Below, in pieces: positions 9,345 to 17,256 of a DNA stretch of 64,000 bases. The stretch comes from Kiloniella spongiae (GTDB lineage: Bacteria; Pseudomonadota; Alphaproteobacteria; Kiloniellales; Kiloniellaceae): assembly GCF_001026905.1 (NCBI RefSeq), contig NZ_LAQL01000018.1, positions 30,773-94,772 of the forward strand, written 5' to 3'. The translations under genes were made by a program, and so were the position numbers. The notes under the pieces were generated by a model. It did not search any database. It was not told the origin of the DNA and saw only the letters and a list, made by a program, of their open reading frames with translations. Each line of letters opens with the position of its first letter. Position 1 is the stretch's first letter.

Positions 9345-9445
9345 CAGACCGTTCCTATCTTTTTGTGAGAATAAGTTTTCAGGGTGCGGGATTATTGTGG
9401 TGTAAAAGGGAGAGGAAAAAGGCAAGAAAAGGTTACTTTGAGGTA

Positions 9446-9482
9446 CAAATAAGACCGCAGGATAGCCCCACGGCCTTATTTG
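9446..9482 (-). terminator. Likely terminator downstream of the CARDB-like gene
   Basis: In minus-strand RNA, CAAAUAAGGCCG (9482-9471) pairs with CGGUCUUAUUUG (9457-9446): 12 continuous pairs including one G-U, 13-nt loop. It lies 22 bp after the stop at 9504 and before the VWA start. Confidence 0.6.
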
Positions 9483-9503
9483 GCAGTTTATAAAACACTG
9501 AGT

Positions 9504-10250
9504 TTATGTGGCAGGTCCCAAACAGCGAGCGTATTCCACATGATTGTTTGCTTCGGAAACCTCATCAATGCTCGCATGATAATCGGCAAAAAAGCCAAAG
9601 CTTACCAATGGGTGGGCTGTTGGTGACCAAGATACTGGATTAATTGGGTGTGACATTAAAAATTGTTGTCCAGGGGCGAGTGGGGGAACATTTAAGCTTT
9701 GTTGCGTTGGGTAACTATCATTCCAGGGTTGGCCAAGGGGAATATCAAATCCGACGCTTACAACGCTCGCCGGGGCCATTCCTGAACCGACATTTCTGAT
9801 TATCCAGCGAATAGATTGATTACCGCCATTCCAGCTACCGCAATATCCAGTGTTCGGCATACCGTTTGTTCCCCCAGACGCAGGTAATACCACAAGGTCA
9901 GGCGTACCATTGGGCAGACCGTAAACTGGAACATTGCTTCGTTTGTTCAGGGATCTGGTCGGTGCGACGCTCTTTCTTTTTTGCACAATCGTTCTGGGTG
10001 CCGTGGGCCGAGGTGGTACAGCAACTTTGTAGTGTGTCTTTTTCACGGACAATGATTTTGCAGCGGCTGTCCGTGGTGATGTGGTTGTCGCCGACGCGTT
10101 ACGACTGCAGTTTTTCTGTGCTGAAGTTTGCCCCGTAGCTTGAGTTGCACATTCTGCCATGACAGGCGTTGTTGCAAGTGTCAGATAATTTACGGCAAAC
10201 AGGCCAGAAGTGATGGCGCAAAGGGTTTTGATTTTTTGGATGTTACTCAT
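9504..10250 (-). CDS. Secreted CARDB-like domain protein
   Basis: 248-aa secreted protein. The N-terminal signal peptide ([20 protein letters not shown]...) has a likely cleavage after TTPVMA. It is followed by a Ser/Thr/Ala/Lys/Pro-rich linker (about residues 35-115) with several basic pairs. The C-terminal 140 residues resemble a CARDB immunoglobulin-like fold: [37 protein letters not shown]-type ending [14 protein letters not shown]. Four cysteines could form disulfides. CARDB domains mediate binding in cell-envelope proteins, so a surface or periplasmic binding role is likely; no catalytic motif seen. Confidence 0.7.
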   Translation of the reverse strand: MSNIQKIKTLCAITSGLFAVNYLTLATTPVMAECATQATGQTSAQKNCSRNASATTTSPRTAAAKSLSVKKTHYKVAVPPRPTAPRTIVQKRKSVAPTRSLNKRSNVPVYGLPNGTPDLVVLPASGGTNGMPNTGYCGSWNGGNQSIRWIIRNVGSGMAPASVVSVGFDIPLGQPWNDSYPTQQSLNVPPLAPGQQFLMSHPINPVSWSPTAHPLVSFGFFADYHASIDEVSEANNHVEYARCLGPAT

Positions 10251-10482
10251 TTTTCGTACTCCTGCTAAATAAGAATCAGGGCGGAAATCAGAGCCTTTTC
10301 CATTCCAGATATTGTTGCCGGGTTTCCGCTAGATACCTAATAGGTCGGACGTACAAAACATAAGGTTCAATTTATCTTTGTCAGATTGACGATGGAATTA
10401 TTCAAATCTTTGCAGATTGCTTTAACTGCTTTAAGAATAAATAGAATTATAAACCCCTTAACCCTTTAATAGTGGAATTCTG

Positions 10483-10905
10483 ATGAAACTTTGTGGGATT
10501 GAGCTTAAAGGAAACGATGCCGTCTTAGTTGTTTTGGAAGTCAGCGATGAGGGACCAAAACACATTGATTTTCCGACACGAAAAATAGCATTGGGCGACA
10601 GTGATAATGCAGCAGATGTCATCTGCTTTCAAAAAGAGATCGCAGCATTCTTTGTCAGCAACAATATCTCTAAAGCTGTCATCAAAAAACGCGCCAAAAA
10701 AGGTAAATTTGCCGGCGGACCCGATACCTTCAAAATGGAAGCTTTAATACAGGTTATCCCGGATCTGGAAGTAGAATTGGTAACGCCACAAGCCTTAGCC
10801 GCCATGGAGAAAAAACAGGATATTATCTATCCAAACAGTCTGAAAAAGTATCAGGAAGTGGCATATTTGGTTGGTGTTTGGGTTACTAAATATTCAAAAT
10901 ATTGA
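10483..10905 (+). CDS. DUF3010 family protein
   Basis: 140-aa soluble protein resembling the DUF3010 family: it opens MKLCGIELKGNDAVLVVLE, has the KRAKKGKFAGGPDTFKMEA block near residues 70-88 and ends KYQEVAYLVGVWVTKYSK. The beginning recalls RNase H-like folds (short beta hairpin with an acidic residue, GIELKGN), but I see no complete catalytic set. Function unknown. It opens an AT-rich accessory patch (about 10.3-12.4 kb) whose base use differs from the flanking genes. Confidence 0.7.
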   Translation: MKLCGIELKGNDAVLVVLEVSDEGPKHIDFPTRKIALGDSDNAADVICFQKEIAAFFVSNNISKAVIKKRAKKGKFAGGPDTFKMEALIQVIPDLEVELVTPQALAAMEKKQDIIYPNSLKKYQEVAYLVGVWVTKYSKY

Positions 10906-11006
10906 ATGATCTTATAGAAAAAACAATCGATTGTTCTATTGTGCAACCACAGTTTTATATTATATTAGACACAGAAGTTCTTCTTATGAGAGGAAGGTAA
11001 TTGATT

Positions 11007-11231
11007 ATGTCTGTTAAAGGTCAACATGTTGTCCCTAATGGTGGAAAATGGAGTGTAAGGAAAGCAGGCGCTGTACGTGTAACCGGAGTATACGACACAC
11101 AAAAAGAAGCTGTCGATAAAGCTCGAGATATTGCAAAAAAACAACATTCAGAACTTTATATTCACGGACGTGATGGTCGTATTCGTGAAAGAAATTCATA
11201 CGGGAAAGATCCTCATCCGCCAAAGGGTTAA
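11007..11231 (+). CDS. DUF2188 domain-containing small protein
   Basis: 74-aa protein matching the DUF2188 pattern: HVVPNGGKWSVRKAGA, then DTQKEAVDKARDIAKKQ and ending LYIHGRDGRIRERNSYGKDP. These give two beta hairpins around one helix. Start at ATG 11007 because AGAGGAAGG lies 9 bp upstream; an in-frame TTG at 11001 is too close to it. Its stop is only 2 bp before the TTG start of the TIR-like gene, so the two are almost certainly co-translated. Role unknown; DUF2188 proteins are often small accessory proteins near mobile genes, and here a partner or regulator of the next protein is a reasonable guess. Confidence 0.8.
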   Translation: MSVKGQHVVPNGGKWSVRKAGAVRVTGVYDTQKEAVDKARDIAKKQHSELYIHGRDGRIRERNSYGKDPHPPKG

Positions 11232-11233
11232 TT

Positions 11234-11860
11234 TTGCCTGAAAATGCTTTTGAGCGTAATGTTTTTATCAATTGTCCTTTTGATGAAGATTACGAGCCTA
11301 TTTTACAAGCTATGTTGTTTTGTATTCTATATCTTGGATACAATCCTAGAATTGCGACGGAGAGAAATGATTCTGGTGAAAATCGTTTAGAAAAAATTCG
11401 CAGCCTTATTGAGGAATCTAAATTTTCTATCCACGATTTAAGTCGTTGTCAGGCATCTAAAAAAGGTGAAACCTATAGATTAAACATGCCTTTTGAGCTT
11501 GGTATTGATTATGGATGTCGCCAATATCATAACGGTTGTCGAGATAAAAAATTCTTGGTTCTCGAAGAGAAACAGTACCGTTATCAAGCCTCAATTTCTG
11601 ATATTTCTGGGTGTGATATTCAGACTCATGCTAATGACTATGAAAAGGCTATTCGAAAAGTTCGTAATTGGTTAGTTAGCGAAGGTGATGCGGAAAAAAT
11701 TGGACCAGCAAGGATTTTGGGCGCATATATCTATTTTCAACAATGGCATTATGAAAAACAGATAGAAGCAGGCTCTTCTGAAGAAGATATCCAAGATTAT
11801 CCGACAGCTGAACTTTTTGATGCTATGAAAGAATGGCTTGAGCGAGCTGTTCCTGTTTAA
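11234..11860 (+). CDS. TIR/nucleoside deoxyribosyltransferase-like fold protein (putative NAD or nucleotide hydrolase)
   Basis: 208-aa protein starting with TTG directly behind the DUF2188 gene. Blocks seen: NVFINCPFDEDYEPI (residues 9-23), YNPRIATERNDSGENRLEKI (36-55), SKFSIHDLSRC (63-73) and LNMPFELGIDYGC (83-95). The order beta strand, D-x-S/D-L-S helix, then N-x-P-F-E-L-G with a conserved Glu is what one expects of TIR/STIR-type and deoxyribosyltransferase-like folds, where that Glu is catalytic. Some such proteins are NADases in anti-phage defence. The fold assignment is my inference from motif layout; no function is proven. No signal peptide, AT-rich. Confidence 0.6.
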   Translation: MPENAFERNVFINCPFDEDYEPILQAMLFCILYLGYNPRIATERNDSGENRLEKIRSLIEESKFSIHDLSRCQASKKGETYRLNMPFELGIDYGCRQYHNGCRDKKFLVLEEKQYRYQASISDISGCDIQTHANDYEKAIRKVRNWLVSEGDAEKIGPARILGAYIYFQQWHYEKQIEAGSSEEDIQDYPTAELFDAMKEWLERAVPV

Positions 11861-11974
11861 ACGCAACTGACTAATGTATTTTTATAAAGTCAATAAATCT
11901 TCTCTTATTATTTCATAGTTCTTTATCAAGATAACGGCCCCACATCCCTTGATGACCTTAAAGTTCATGGTCAT

Positions 11975-12376
11975 GTGTCCACCAATCCGGAGAATGGTCG
12001 AATACATGATGCAGGATATGATTTTGAACCAAAAGTAGTGGCTATGCCCGAAGACGCAGATATAGTGGATAAAATCAGGATTGGTTCTAGAAATTTTTTA
12101 AATGAACGTGCGATAGAAGAGTATGGGAAGGGCACACCTTTTGAGATCGAATATCGCTATGAGGAAAATTATTTCATTCTCTCTACAGAGACAGGAGAAG
12201 TCCTCTTTTACAAATCCCGGGAAAATTTTGAAAGAAAACTTAAAAGATTGGGCCTCTTTAACACTTTCGAACTGGATTACACAGCTTTTAAGACCAGTTG
12301 GAAATATCTGTCCAATGGCTATCACAGAATTGATTGGGACGACTGTGAATTGACTAACGGTCGTCCCGGTGGGTGA
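11975..12376 (+). CDS. Hypothetical protein, possibly N-terminally truncated
   Basis: 133 codons from GTG 11975; no good ribosome-binding site precedes it. The same frame is open back to 11897 (DNGPTSLDDLKVHGHV just upstream) and that stretch looks protein-like, so the true start may be elsewhere or the gene may be the 3' remnant of a longer one. The product is acidic with many aromatic residues (YRYEENYFILSTETGEVLFY, DYTAFKTSWKYL). No family recognised, no membrane segment. Part of the AT-rich patch. Confidence 0.4.
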   Translation: MSTNPENGRIHDAGYDFEPKVVAMPEDADIVDKIRIGSRNFLNERAIEEYGKGTPFEIEYRYEENYFILSTETGEVLFYKSRENFERKLKRLGLFNTFELDYTAFKTSWKYLSNGYHRIDWDDCELTNGRPGG

Positions 12377-12502
12377 GGGAATAGATTAACTATAGAGCTA
12401 TTTAAATGTCCGTGTGGTTTTGAAAAAGCGCGAGGAGGCTGGAGTAGCTTTTGAATAAAGAGGTATGGATAGAATTTATGTTTGGATAGTAGATTTGATT
12501 AA

Positions 12503-14266
12503 TCAGTCCAGTTTTAGCGGCAATTTGAAACTAAAGACAGAACCTTTGCCGATTTCGCTTTTTATTTCCAGTGTGGTTCCCTGTTTTTCCAACAGCTCCT
12601 GACAGAGGCGCAGGCCCAGTCCGGTACCGACTTCACCGTTGGTGCCGACGGTAGAGTTCTTTTCTTCAAAATCAAAAAGCTGTGCAAGTCTGTTTTCCGC
12701 GATGCCAACGCCAGTGTCGGATACAGAAACGATTATGAAATTGTCGGCTCTTTCCGTTGTGATTGTAATTTGACCATCATTCGGGGTGAATTTGATCGCA
12801 TTGTTTATCAGATTACGGATCACAGCATTAATAACGTGCTGATCAGATAAAATGATTGCTCCATTTTCTGCCTCATACTGGATTGATAACGATTTTCTTT
12901 CTGCCAGCGGTACAAACAATGCAATGCTTTCCGACAGGATTTTATCCAGATTCAAGGCTTCTATATTTAACGATGTGCCGCCAATCTGAATAAGTGACCA
13001 TTCCAGTAGATCTTCGAGAAGGTTGTAAACCCGGGTTGCGGACTGGTGTATATCCTGACTGTATTCTGTAATTTTTTTCTTATCCAGCCTGTCAATGTTG
13101 TTTGCCAGTACTTCTGAAAAGCCCATCAGCGTATTAAAAGGGCTTTTTAAATCGTGGGAAATAATGGAAAAGAACTTGTTCCTTTGTTTATTGATTTCTA
13201 GCAGCTTGTCCCTGTGGTCTTTTATTTTCTGTTCTGCGATATCGATTTCTTCAATCATTGCATCAAAAGTGGAAGCCAGTTGTCCCAGTTCGTCACTTGA
13301 TTTGTAATCCGTTCTGTCCAGTTTGTTTCCCGACTGTCTGGCTTGCACAACATTCTGCAAAAGGGTGACAGGCCTTAAAATTACACGCTGTATGGCAAAT
13401 AATACGGCGCATAGAATAAGTATGCTTAAGGCAAAGGTTGATGCCATGGCATAGTAAATACTTGTCGTTCCCTTGTTGGTTATTTCCCTGGGAAAAGTTG
13501 CTGTTATGACCAACGCTGGTTGATGTGTGATATCGTTTAAAGTTGTTTTCACCTCTAGGGTAGTTGGGTTTTTTTCACTAATATTATAACGGGACAGAGA
13601 TAGCTCTTTGTGCTTTCTTTCTGTCAGCTTTAAGATTTCAAAATCTATTTTTGTGTCGTCTCTTATTTCCTGAATAACTGTTTGAGATAGAAACTGTGCA
13701 AAAATGACAAATCCCTGGGTCGGGCCGTGATTTCCCGACGACAGGACTGACCGTGCACTGATTAAAACAGGTATATTTTCGATCATTAAAAGACCGTGTA
13801 CTGATTCCCCTTCATAGGCGTTTGTATCGGGGTAGACAGGGACACGAGGGAGGACGAGCGTTTTCAATCTGTTTTCAAAAGGGAAAATTGGCAGTTCACG
13901 CATATTGTCCAGGTCAAGTATTCTTCCCCATACCAGATTATGATCTGTGTTAAAGAATAACATTCCATTGAATTGCGCGTTATATTGGGTTTCTTCGACC
14001 AGATTTGACTGAATATAGGCTTGGTTACCATCATTAACAAACTTAACGGTATCATCCCAACTGGCCCAATCATTGTTTAACCGGTCCAGATAGTCCAGCC
14101 TAGCATCAATGGCTTCTGTAATTCGTTCGACATCTGTCTTTGCAAAGTTGCGTTCTAGTGTTTCAAAGTTGGGATAAATAATAAACTTCTGTACTGTCAG
14201 TTGCACAGCTACAAAGGCAATAAATAATGAAAGAAGGATCAGAATAATCTTTGCTTTCAGATGCAT
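12503..14266 (-). CDS. Membrane sensor histidine kinase with CHASE4-like sensor and HAMP
   Basis: 587 aa. Transmembrane segment 1 (residues 6-26), then a periplasmic CHASE4-like domain (ARLDYLDRLNNDWASWDDTV, then NLVEETQYNAQFNGMLFF), transmembrane segment 2 near 275-297, HAMP linker (RVILRPVTLLQNVV...DELGQLASTFDAMI), HisKA with phospho-acceptor His in FFSIISHDLKSPFN, and HATPase with N-box NLINNAIKFTP, G1 DTGVGIAE and G2 GTGLGLRLC. Signals an extracytoplasmic cue by autophosphorylation. No response regulator lies next to it, so it is an orphan kinase in this window. Cue and partner unknown. Confidence 0.9.
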   Translation of the reverse strand: MHLKAKIILILLSLFIAFVAVQLTVQKFIIYPNFETLERNFAKTDVERITEAIDARLDYLDRLNNDWASWDDTVKFVNDGNQAYIQSNLVEETQYNAQFNGMLFFNTDHNLVWGRILDLDNMRELPIFPFENRLKTLVLPRVPVYPDTNAYEGESVHGLLMIENIPVLISARSVLSSGNHGPTQGFVIFAQFLSQTVIQEIRDDTKIDFEILKLTERKHKELSLSRYNISEKNPTTLEVKTTLNDITHQPALVITATFPREITNKGTTSIYYAMASTFALSILILCAVLFAIQRVILRPVTLLQNVVQARQSGNKLDRTDYKSSDELGQLASTFDAMIEEIDIAEQKIKDHRDKLLEINKQRNKFFSIISHDLKSPFNTLMGFSEVLANNIDRLDKKKITEYSQDIHQSATRVYNLLEDLLEWSLIQIGGTSLNIEALNLDKILSESIALFVPLAERKSLSIQYEAENGAIILSDQHVINAVIRNLINNAIKFTPNDGQITITTERADNFIIVSVSDTGVGIAENRLAQLFDFEEKNSTVGTNGEVGTGLGLRLCQELLEKQGTTLEIKSEIGKGSVFSFKLPLKLD

Positions 14267-14406
14267 TATTAACCAGTTCCTTGTCCTTCAAGGGATAACG
14301 GAATAAAGCTGTGCAAACTTTTCTATTGCAGAAATAAAGCCTTTACAGCCTATTGTTGCATGGAAAATATGGTGAATTCGTTAATTCTGGCTAGGGATTA
14401 GAAGAA

Positions 14407-15321
14407 TTATCCATCCACGATGATAATCAGGATACCTGCAACGATAATACAGGACGATAAGAGACGCTTGGTAAGGTTTTGTTCACTTAATAACAGGGCA
14501 GAAAGAATAACTCCCAGAGGGATTGATCCCAGACGGAGAGATGTAACCGCGGCTACATTAGCCCCTCTGTCGTAAGCTTCGAGAATGAAAATATAGGACA
14601 GATAGGAGAGGGTTGAGGCAGAGAGTATCCGCCAGGGGTGTTGTTTCCAAATAGTGCCTATTTGTTTCCCAAGGGGCATGTAACTCTGGGTTTTAATGGA
14701 AAAGGTAATCCAGAAAATCATGGTTAAGAGCGCATACACCCAGATAAGAAAAGTGGAGAGTTCTAGATCAGGTATTTGCGGGGCGGAACTGGCTTGCATG
14801 GCACTGGCATCTACAAGGCTATAGATCCCTGAGCCTGACATGGCTATTAGGGCAATCAATAATAACTTGGGCTCGGCGACCAGTTTTTTGGGCTTTGTAT
14901 GGTCTTTTGGTATTGCTTGACGCTGGATAAGGAAAACCCCGCTGAGAACGGTGGCAATACCCAACAGTAAAATAATTGAATAACTGTGATCAAGCAATAT
15001 CCAGCCAACCAGGACCACAAAGATTGGTGAGCTTCTGATAATGGGGTAATAGACAGAGATATCACCCTTTTCCAGGGTAAGAAGGGTACCATAATAATAA
15101 GCAAAAAGACCTATAGCAGAACCGAATACCTGCGGGATGTAATCAATAGGCAGGAATAGAGGAGCGTCTGTCACAAGAGCGTGCCCAGTGGCAAAGAGCA
15201 TCCAGAAAAGACTTATGGAAAGATAACAAAGTCCCGGTGCATAAAGCCCTTTGAGTAAAATATCACGAAAGGGATGTAAGGCGGCAGACATAAGAACCAG
15301 AAGGAAAATCTCCCAAGTCAT
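14407..15321 (-). CDS. EamA/DMT family transporter
   Basis: 304-aa, about ten-helix membrane transporter. Start at ATG 15321 (MTWEIFLLVLMSAALHPFRD) with AAGGA 7 bp upstream; a 13-codon longer frame lacks a site. Two EamA-like halves are visible, the second starting around LLLIALIAMSGSGIYS and ending SCIIVAGILIIIVDG. With the metallophosphoesterase (15420-16208) and the LysR gene it forms a small cluster. That trio recalls the DMT protein plus LysR regulator described near phosphonate-degradation operons, but no phosphonate enzyme is present, so the substrate is unknown. Confidence 0.8.
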   Translation of the reverse strand: MTWEIFLLVLMSAALHPFRDILLKGLYAPGLCYLSISLFWMLFATGHALVTDAPLFLPIDYIPQVFGSAIGLFAYYYGTLLTLEKGDISVYYPIIRSSPIFVVLVGWILLDHSYSIILLLGIATVLSGVFLIQRQAIPKDHTKPKKLVAEPKLLLIALIAMSGSGIYSLVDASAMQASSAPQIPDLELSTFLIWVYALLTMIFWITFSIKTQSYMPLGKQIGTIWKQHPWRILSASTLSYLSYIFILEAYDRGANVAAVTSLRLGSIPLGVILSALLLSEQNLTKRLLSSCIIVAGILIIIVDG

Positions 15322-15419
15322 ACTATTTTCCTTATTCTGATTTACTACAGTTCGTAACATTTCTGGGACTAGTAATCAGACACTCCTTGAGTTTGTTCCC
15401 ATTCAGATCATCCCTTCGT

Positions 15420-16208
15420 CTAGTAATCGGGAAATTCTATCTGCTCCCCCAGAAAGTTATGGTCGTGGATTACCACCCGATTATCCCTCAAGAGAACCAC
15501 AGCATAAGAGGGTGGTTCATCAGTAAAGATTACCTTCTCTCCTGTCAGTTTCAGGGCGACCTGGTGGCAGGTTGAACGTACTGTAGAGAAAGGGATACCC
15601 TGCCATGAGCCATGGATCGGGCGGTGTACGTGACCGCAGAAGAGGTGGCGCACGTTGTTGTGCTTTTTCAATATGGCTCCGAGTTCATCACCGTTATTCA
15701 TATTGTATTGCTCGTCCAGCCAGGGAATGCCGATATCAAAGGAGACGTGGTGCACAAAGAGATAAACGGACTTTTGTGCTGCTCTGGCGCGGGCAAGACA
15801 GCCATCCAGCCAATCAAGTTGTTCTTTACTGAGATAGCTCGTATCCATATCGACGAGAGAGTCCAGTACTACAAACTGTCCGACCTCAGTTGCGAATTCA
15901 TAATAGAGGTAACCGTCCGAACACCAGGGAAGATCAGGAAGTTCTTCTTTGGCGACATGACGCTCATCATGGTTTCCCATCAGGGCGTACCAAGGAATTG
16001 GTAACCTGTCGAGAATACGGATAAACTCTCGGTATGACTGCGGGTCACCTCTGTCGGTGAGATCACCTGTTATTATACAAAAAGCAGCATCGGAAAAGTC
16101 CCTTGAAATACTTTCAACTGCTACTTCCAGTCGGTCACAGGCATCAATTCCGATGATGGTTTCTGACTTTGGCAGCAGGTGGGTATCTGATAGATGAATG
16201 AACTTCAT
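15420..16208 (-). CDS. Calcineurin-type metallophosphoesterase (cyclic nucleotide/glycerophosphodiester phosphodiesterase-like)
   Basis: 262-aa cytoplasmic phosphodiesterase of the CpdA/GpdQ type. Metal-binding motifs are complete: LSDTHL (residues 6-11), ITGDLTDRGD near 45-54, MGNHDER near 76-82, FVHHVSFD and GHVHRPIHG. Such enzymes cleave cAMP or other phosphodiesters with two metal ions. The start at ATG 16208 follows a divergent region shared with the LysR gene, which likely controls it. Ends 99 bp before the DMT transporter start, so the two may be one transcript. The physiological substrate cannot be read off. Confidence 0.82.
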   Translation of the reverse strand: MKFIHLSDTHLLPKSETIIGIDACDRLEVAVESISRDFSDAAFCIITGDLTDRGDPQSYREFIRILDRLPIPWYALMGNHDERHVAKEELPDLPWCSDGYLYYEFATEVGQFVVLDSLVDMDTSYLSKEQLDWLDGCLARARAAQKSVYLFVHHVSFDIGIPWLDEQYNMNNGDELGAILKKHNNVRHLFCGHVHRPIHGSWQGIPFSTVRSTCHQVALKLTGEKVIFTDEPPSYAVVLLRDNRVVIHDHNFLGEQIEFPDY

Positions 16209-16236
16209 GGAATGGTTCCGTGTTAAATAACTATGA

Positions 16237-16251
16237 ATAACCTATTGTTAT
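16237..16251. promoter_or_regulatory. LysR-type box ATAAC-N5-GTTAT
   Basis: A perfect 5-bp dyad with the T-N11-A spacing typical of LysR operators, in the 94-bp divergent gap between the phosphoesterase and the lysR gene. Likely binding site for the LysR protein at 16303. Confidence 0.5.
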
Positions 16252-16302
16252 GTTAGATTGGTTGCAAATATCAATTTTGTATGTGAATGATAACTTGTGT
16301 CT

Positions 16303-17190
16303 ATGAATTTGTCTCAATTAAGGTGTTTTCATGCTGTTGCTTCATACCAGAGTTTTACCGCTGCGGCTAACAGTCTGAATATAAGCCAGCCCTCTATATC
16401 TGCTCAGGTTAAGCGCCTTGAAGAAGCTTATCAGGTTGAGCTTTTCTACCGTCATGGACGGCGGGTTGTGCTCTCTGAATTCGGACTGAACTTGCTGGAA
16501 ATTACCCGCCAACTGTTTCAGTTTGAAGAGGCAGCCCAGCTTTATCTGGAAAGTATGGCTCAGGATGTCAACGGTCATGTGCGTATCGGGGGCGGTAGCC
16601 CTCCCTATGTCATGCCTGTTATTGCTGAGTTGCAGAAATTACACCCTGGTCTGACCTTTGGTCTCGAGTTCGGCAATACAAAGGATATCCTTGCATTGCT
16701 TCTTGATAATGAGATAGATGTTGCTGTTGTGCCTGCCAGTGTCCCCTATGATCCAAGGCTGGATTATGAGGTTTTGGTCGATGATAGTCTGGTTGCGTTG
16801 GTTGCGGCTGACCACCCACTGGCCTCAGAAGACCGTGTGGATTTGGGGCGCCTGTTGGAAGAACGGTTGTTAATCAGGGAAATCGGCTCTGCAACCCGGG
16901 TTACTATCGAAAAACTTCTGGACAGGGTAGGGCAGAAACCGGGGAATATCAGCACGATTGTATCGAGGGAAGCTGTAAAGGAAGCTGTGGCCTGCGGGTT
17001 GGGCGTCAGCATTGTACGTAACCTGGAAACTGGTAAAAATCCGCGTCTTGTCAGACTGAAATTGGACTGCGGAGAATTGTCGGATGATCTGTTAACCATG
17101 ACGGAATACGTTGTGAGCCTGAAGAAGAAAAAAGACGCAAGCCTGATCAAAGCCTTTTATCATGCAGCAAGGTCGACCAGGATTTTGTAA
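16303..17190 (+). CDS. LysR family transcriptional regulator
   Basis: 295-aa regulator: N-terminal winged helix-turn-helix (MNLSQLRCFHAVASYQSFT... SISAQVKRLEEAY) and a LysR substrate-binding domain from about residue 90 (GHVRIGGGSPPYVMPVI). ATG 16303 preferred; an in-frame GTG sits 6 bp upstream at 16297 and neither has a clear ribosome-binding site. Divergent from the phosphoesterase and DMT genes with a LysR box between them. The N-terminal wording resembles LysR proteins associated with aminoethylphosphonate catabolism, an inference only. Convergent with guaD. Confidence 0.88.
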   Translation: MNLSQLRCFHAVASYQSFTAAANSLNISQPSISAQVKRLEEAYQVELFYRHGRRVVLSEFGLNLLEITRQLFQFEEAAQLYLESMAQDVNGHVRIGGGSPPYVMPVIAELQKLHPGLTFGLEFGNTKDILALLLDNEIDVAVVPASVPYDPRLDYEVLVDDSLVALVAADHPLASEDRVDLGRLLEERLLIREIGSATRVTIEKLLDRVGQKPGNISTIVSREAVKEAVACGLGVSIVRNLETGKNPRLVRLKLDCGELSDDLLTMTEYVVSLKKKKDASLIKAFYHAARSTRIL

Positions 17191-17201
17191 TTCAGGATAT
17201 C

Positions 17202-17240
17202 CCCAACAGGGGGCAGCAATTTTTTGTACCACCTGTTGGG
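17202..17240. terminator. Inverted repeat between convergent lysR and guaD
   Basis: Perfect 9-bp stem CCCAACAGG (17202-17210) with CCTGTTGGG (17232-17240), 21-nt loop, in the 66-bp gap between two convergent genes. No long T-run, so termination strength is uncertain. Confidence 0.5.
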
Positions 17241-17256
17241 CTTTAAGATGGTTTCC

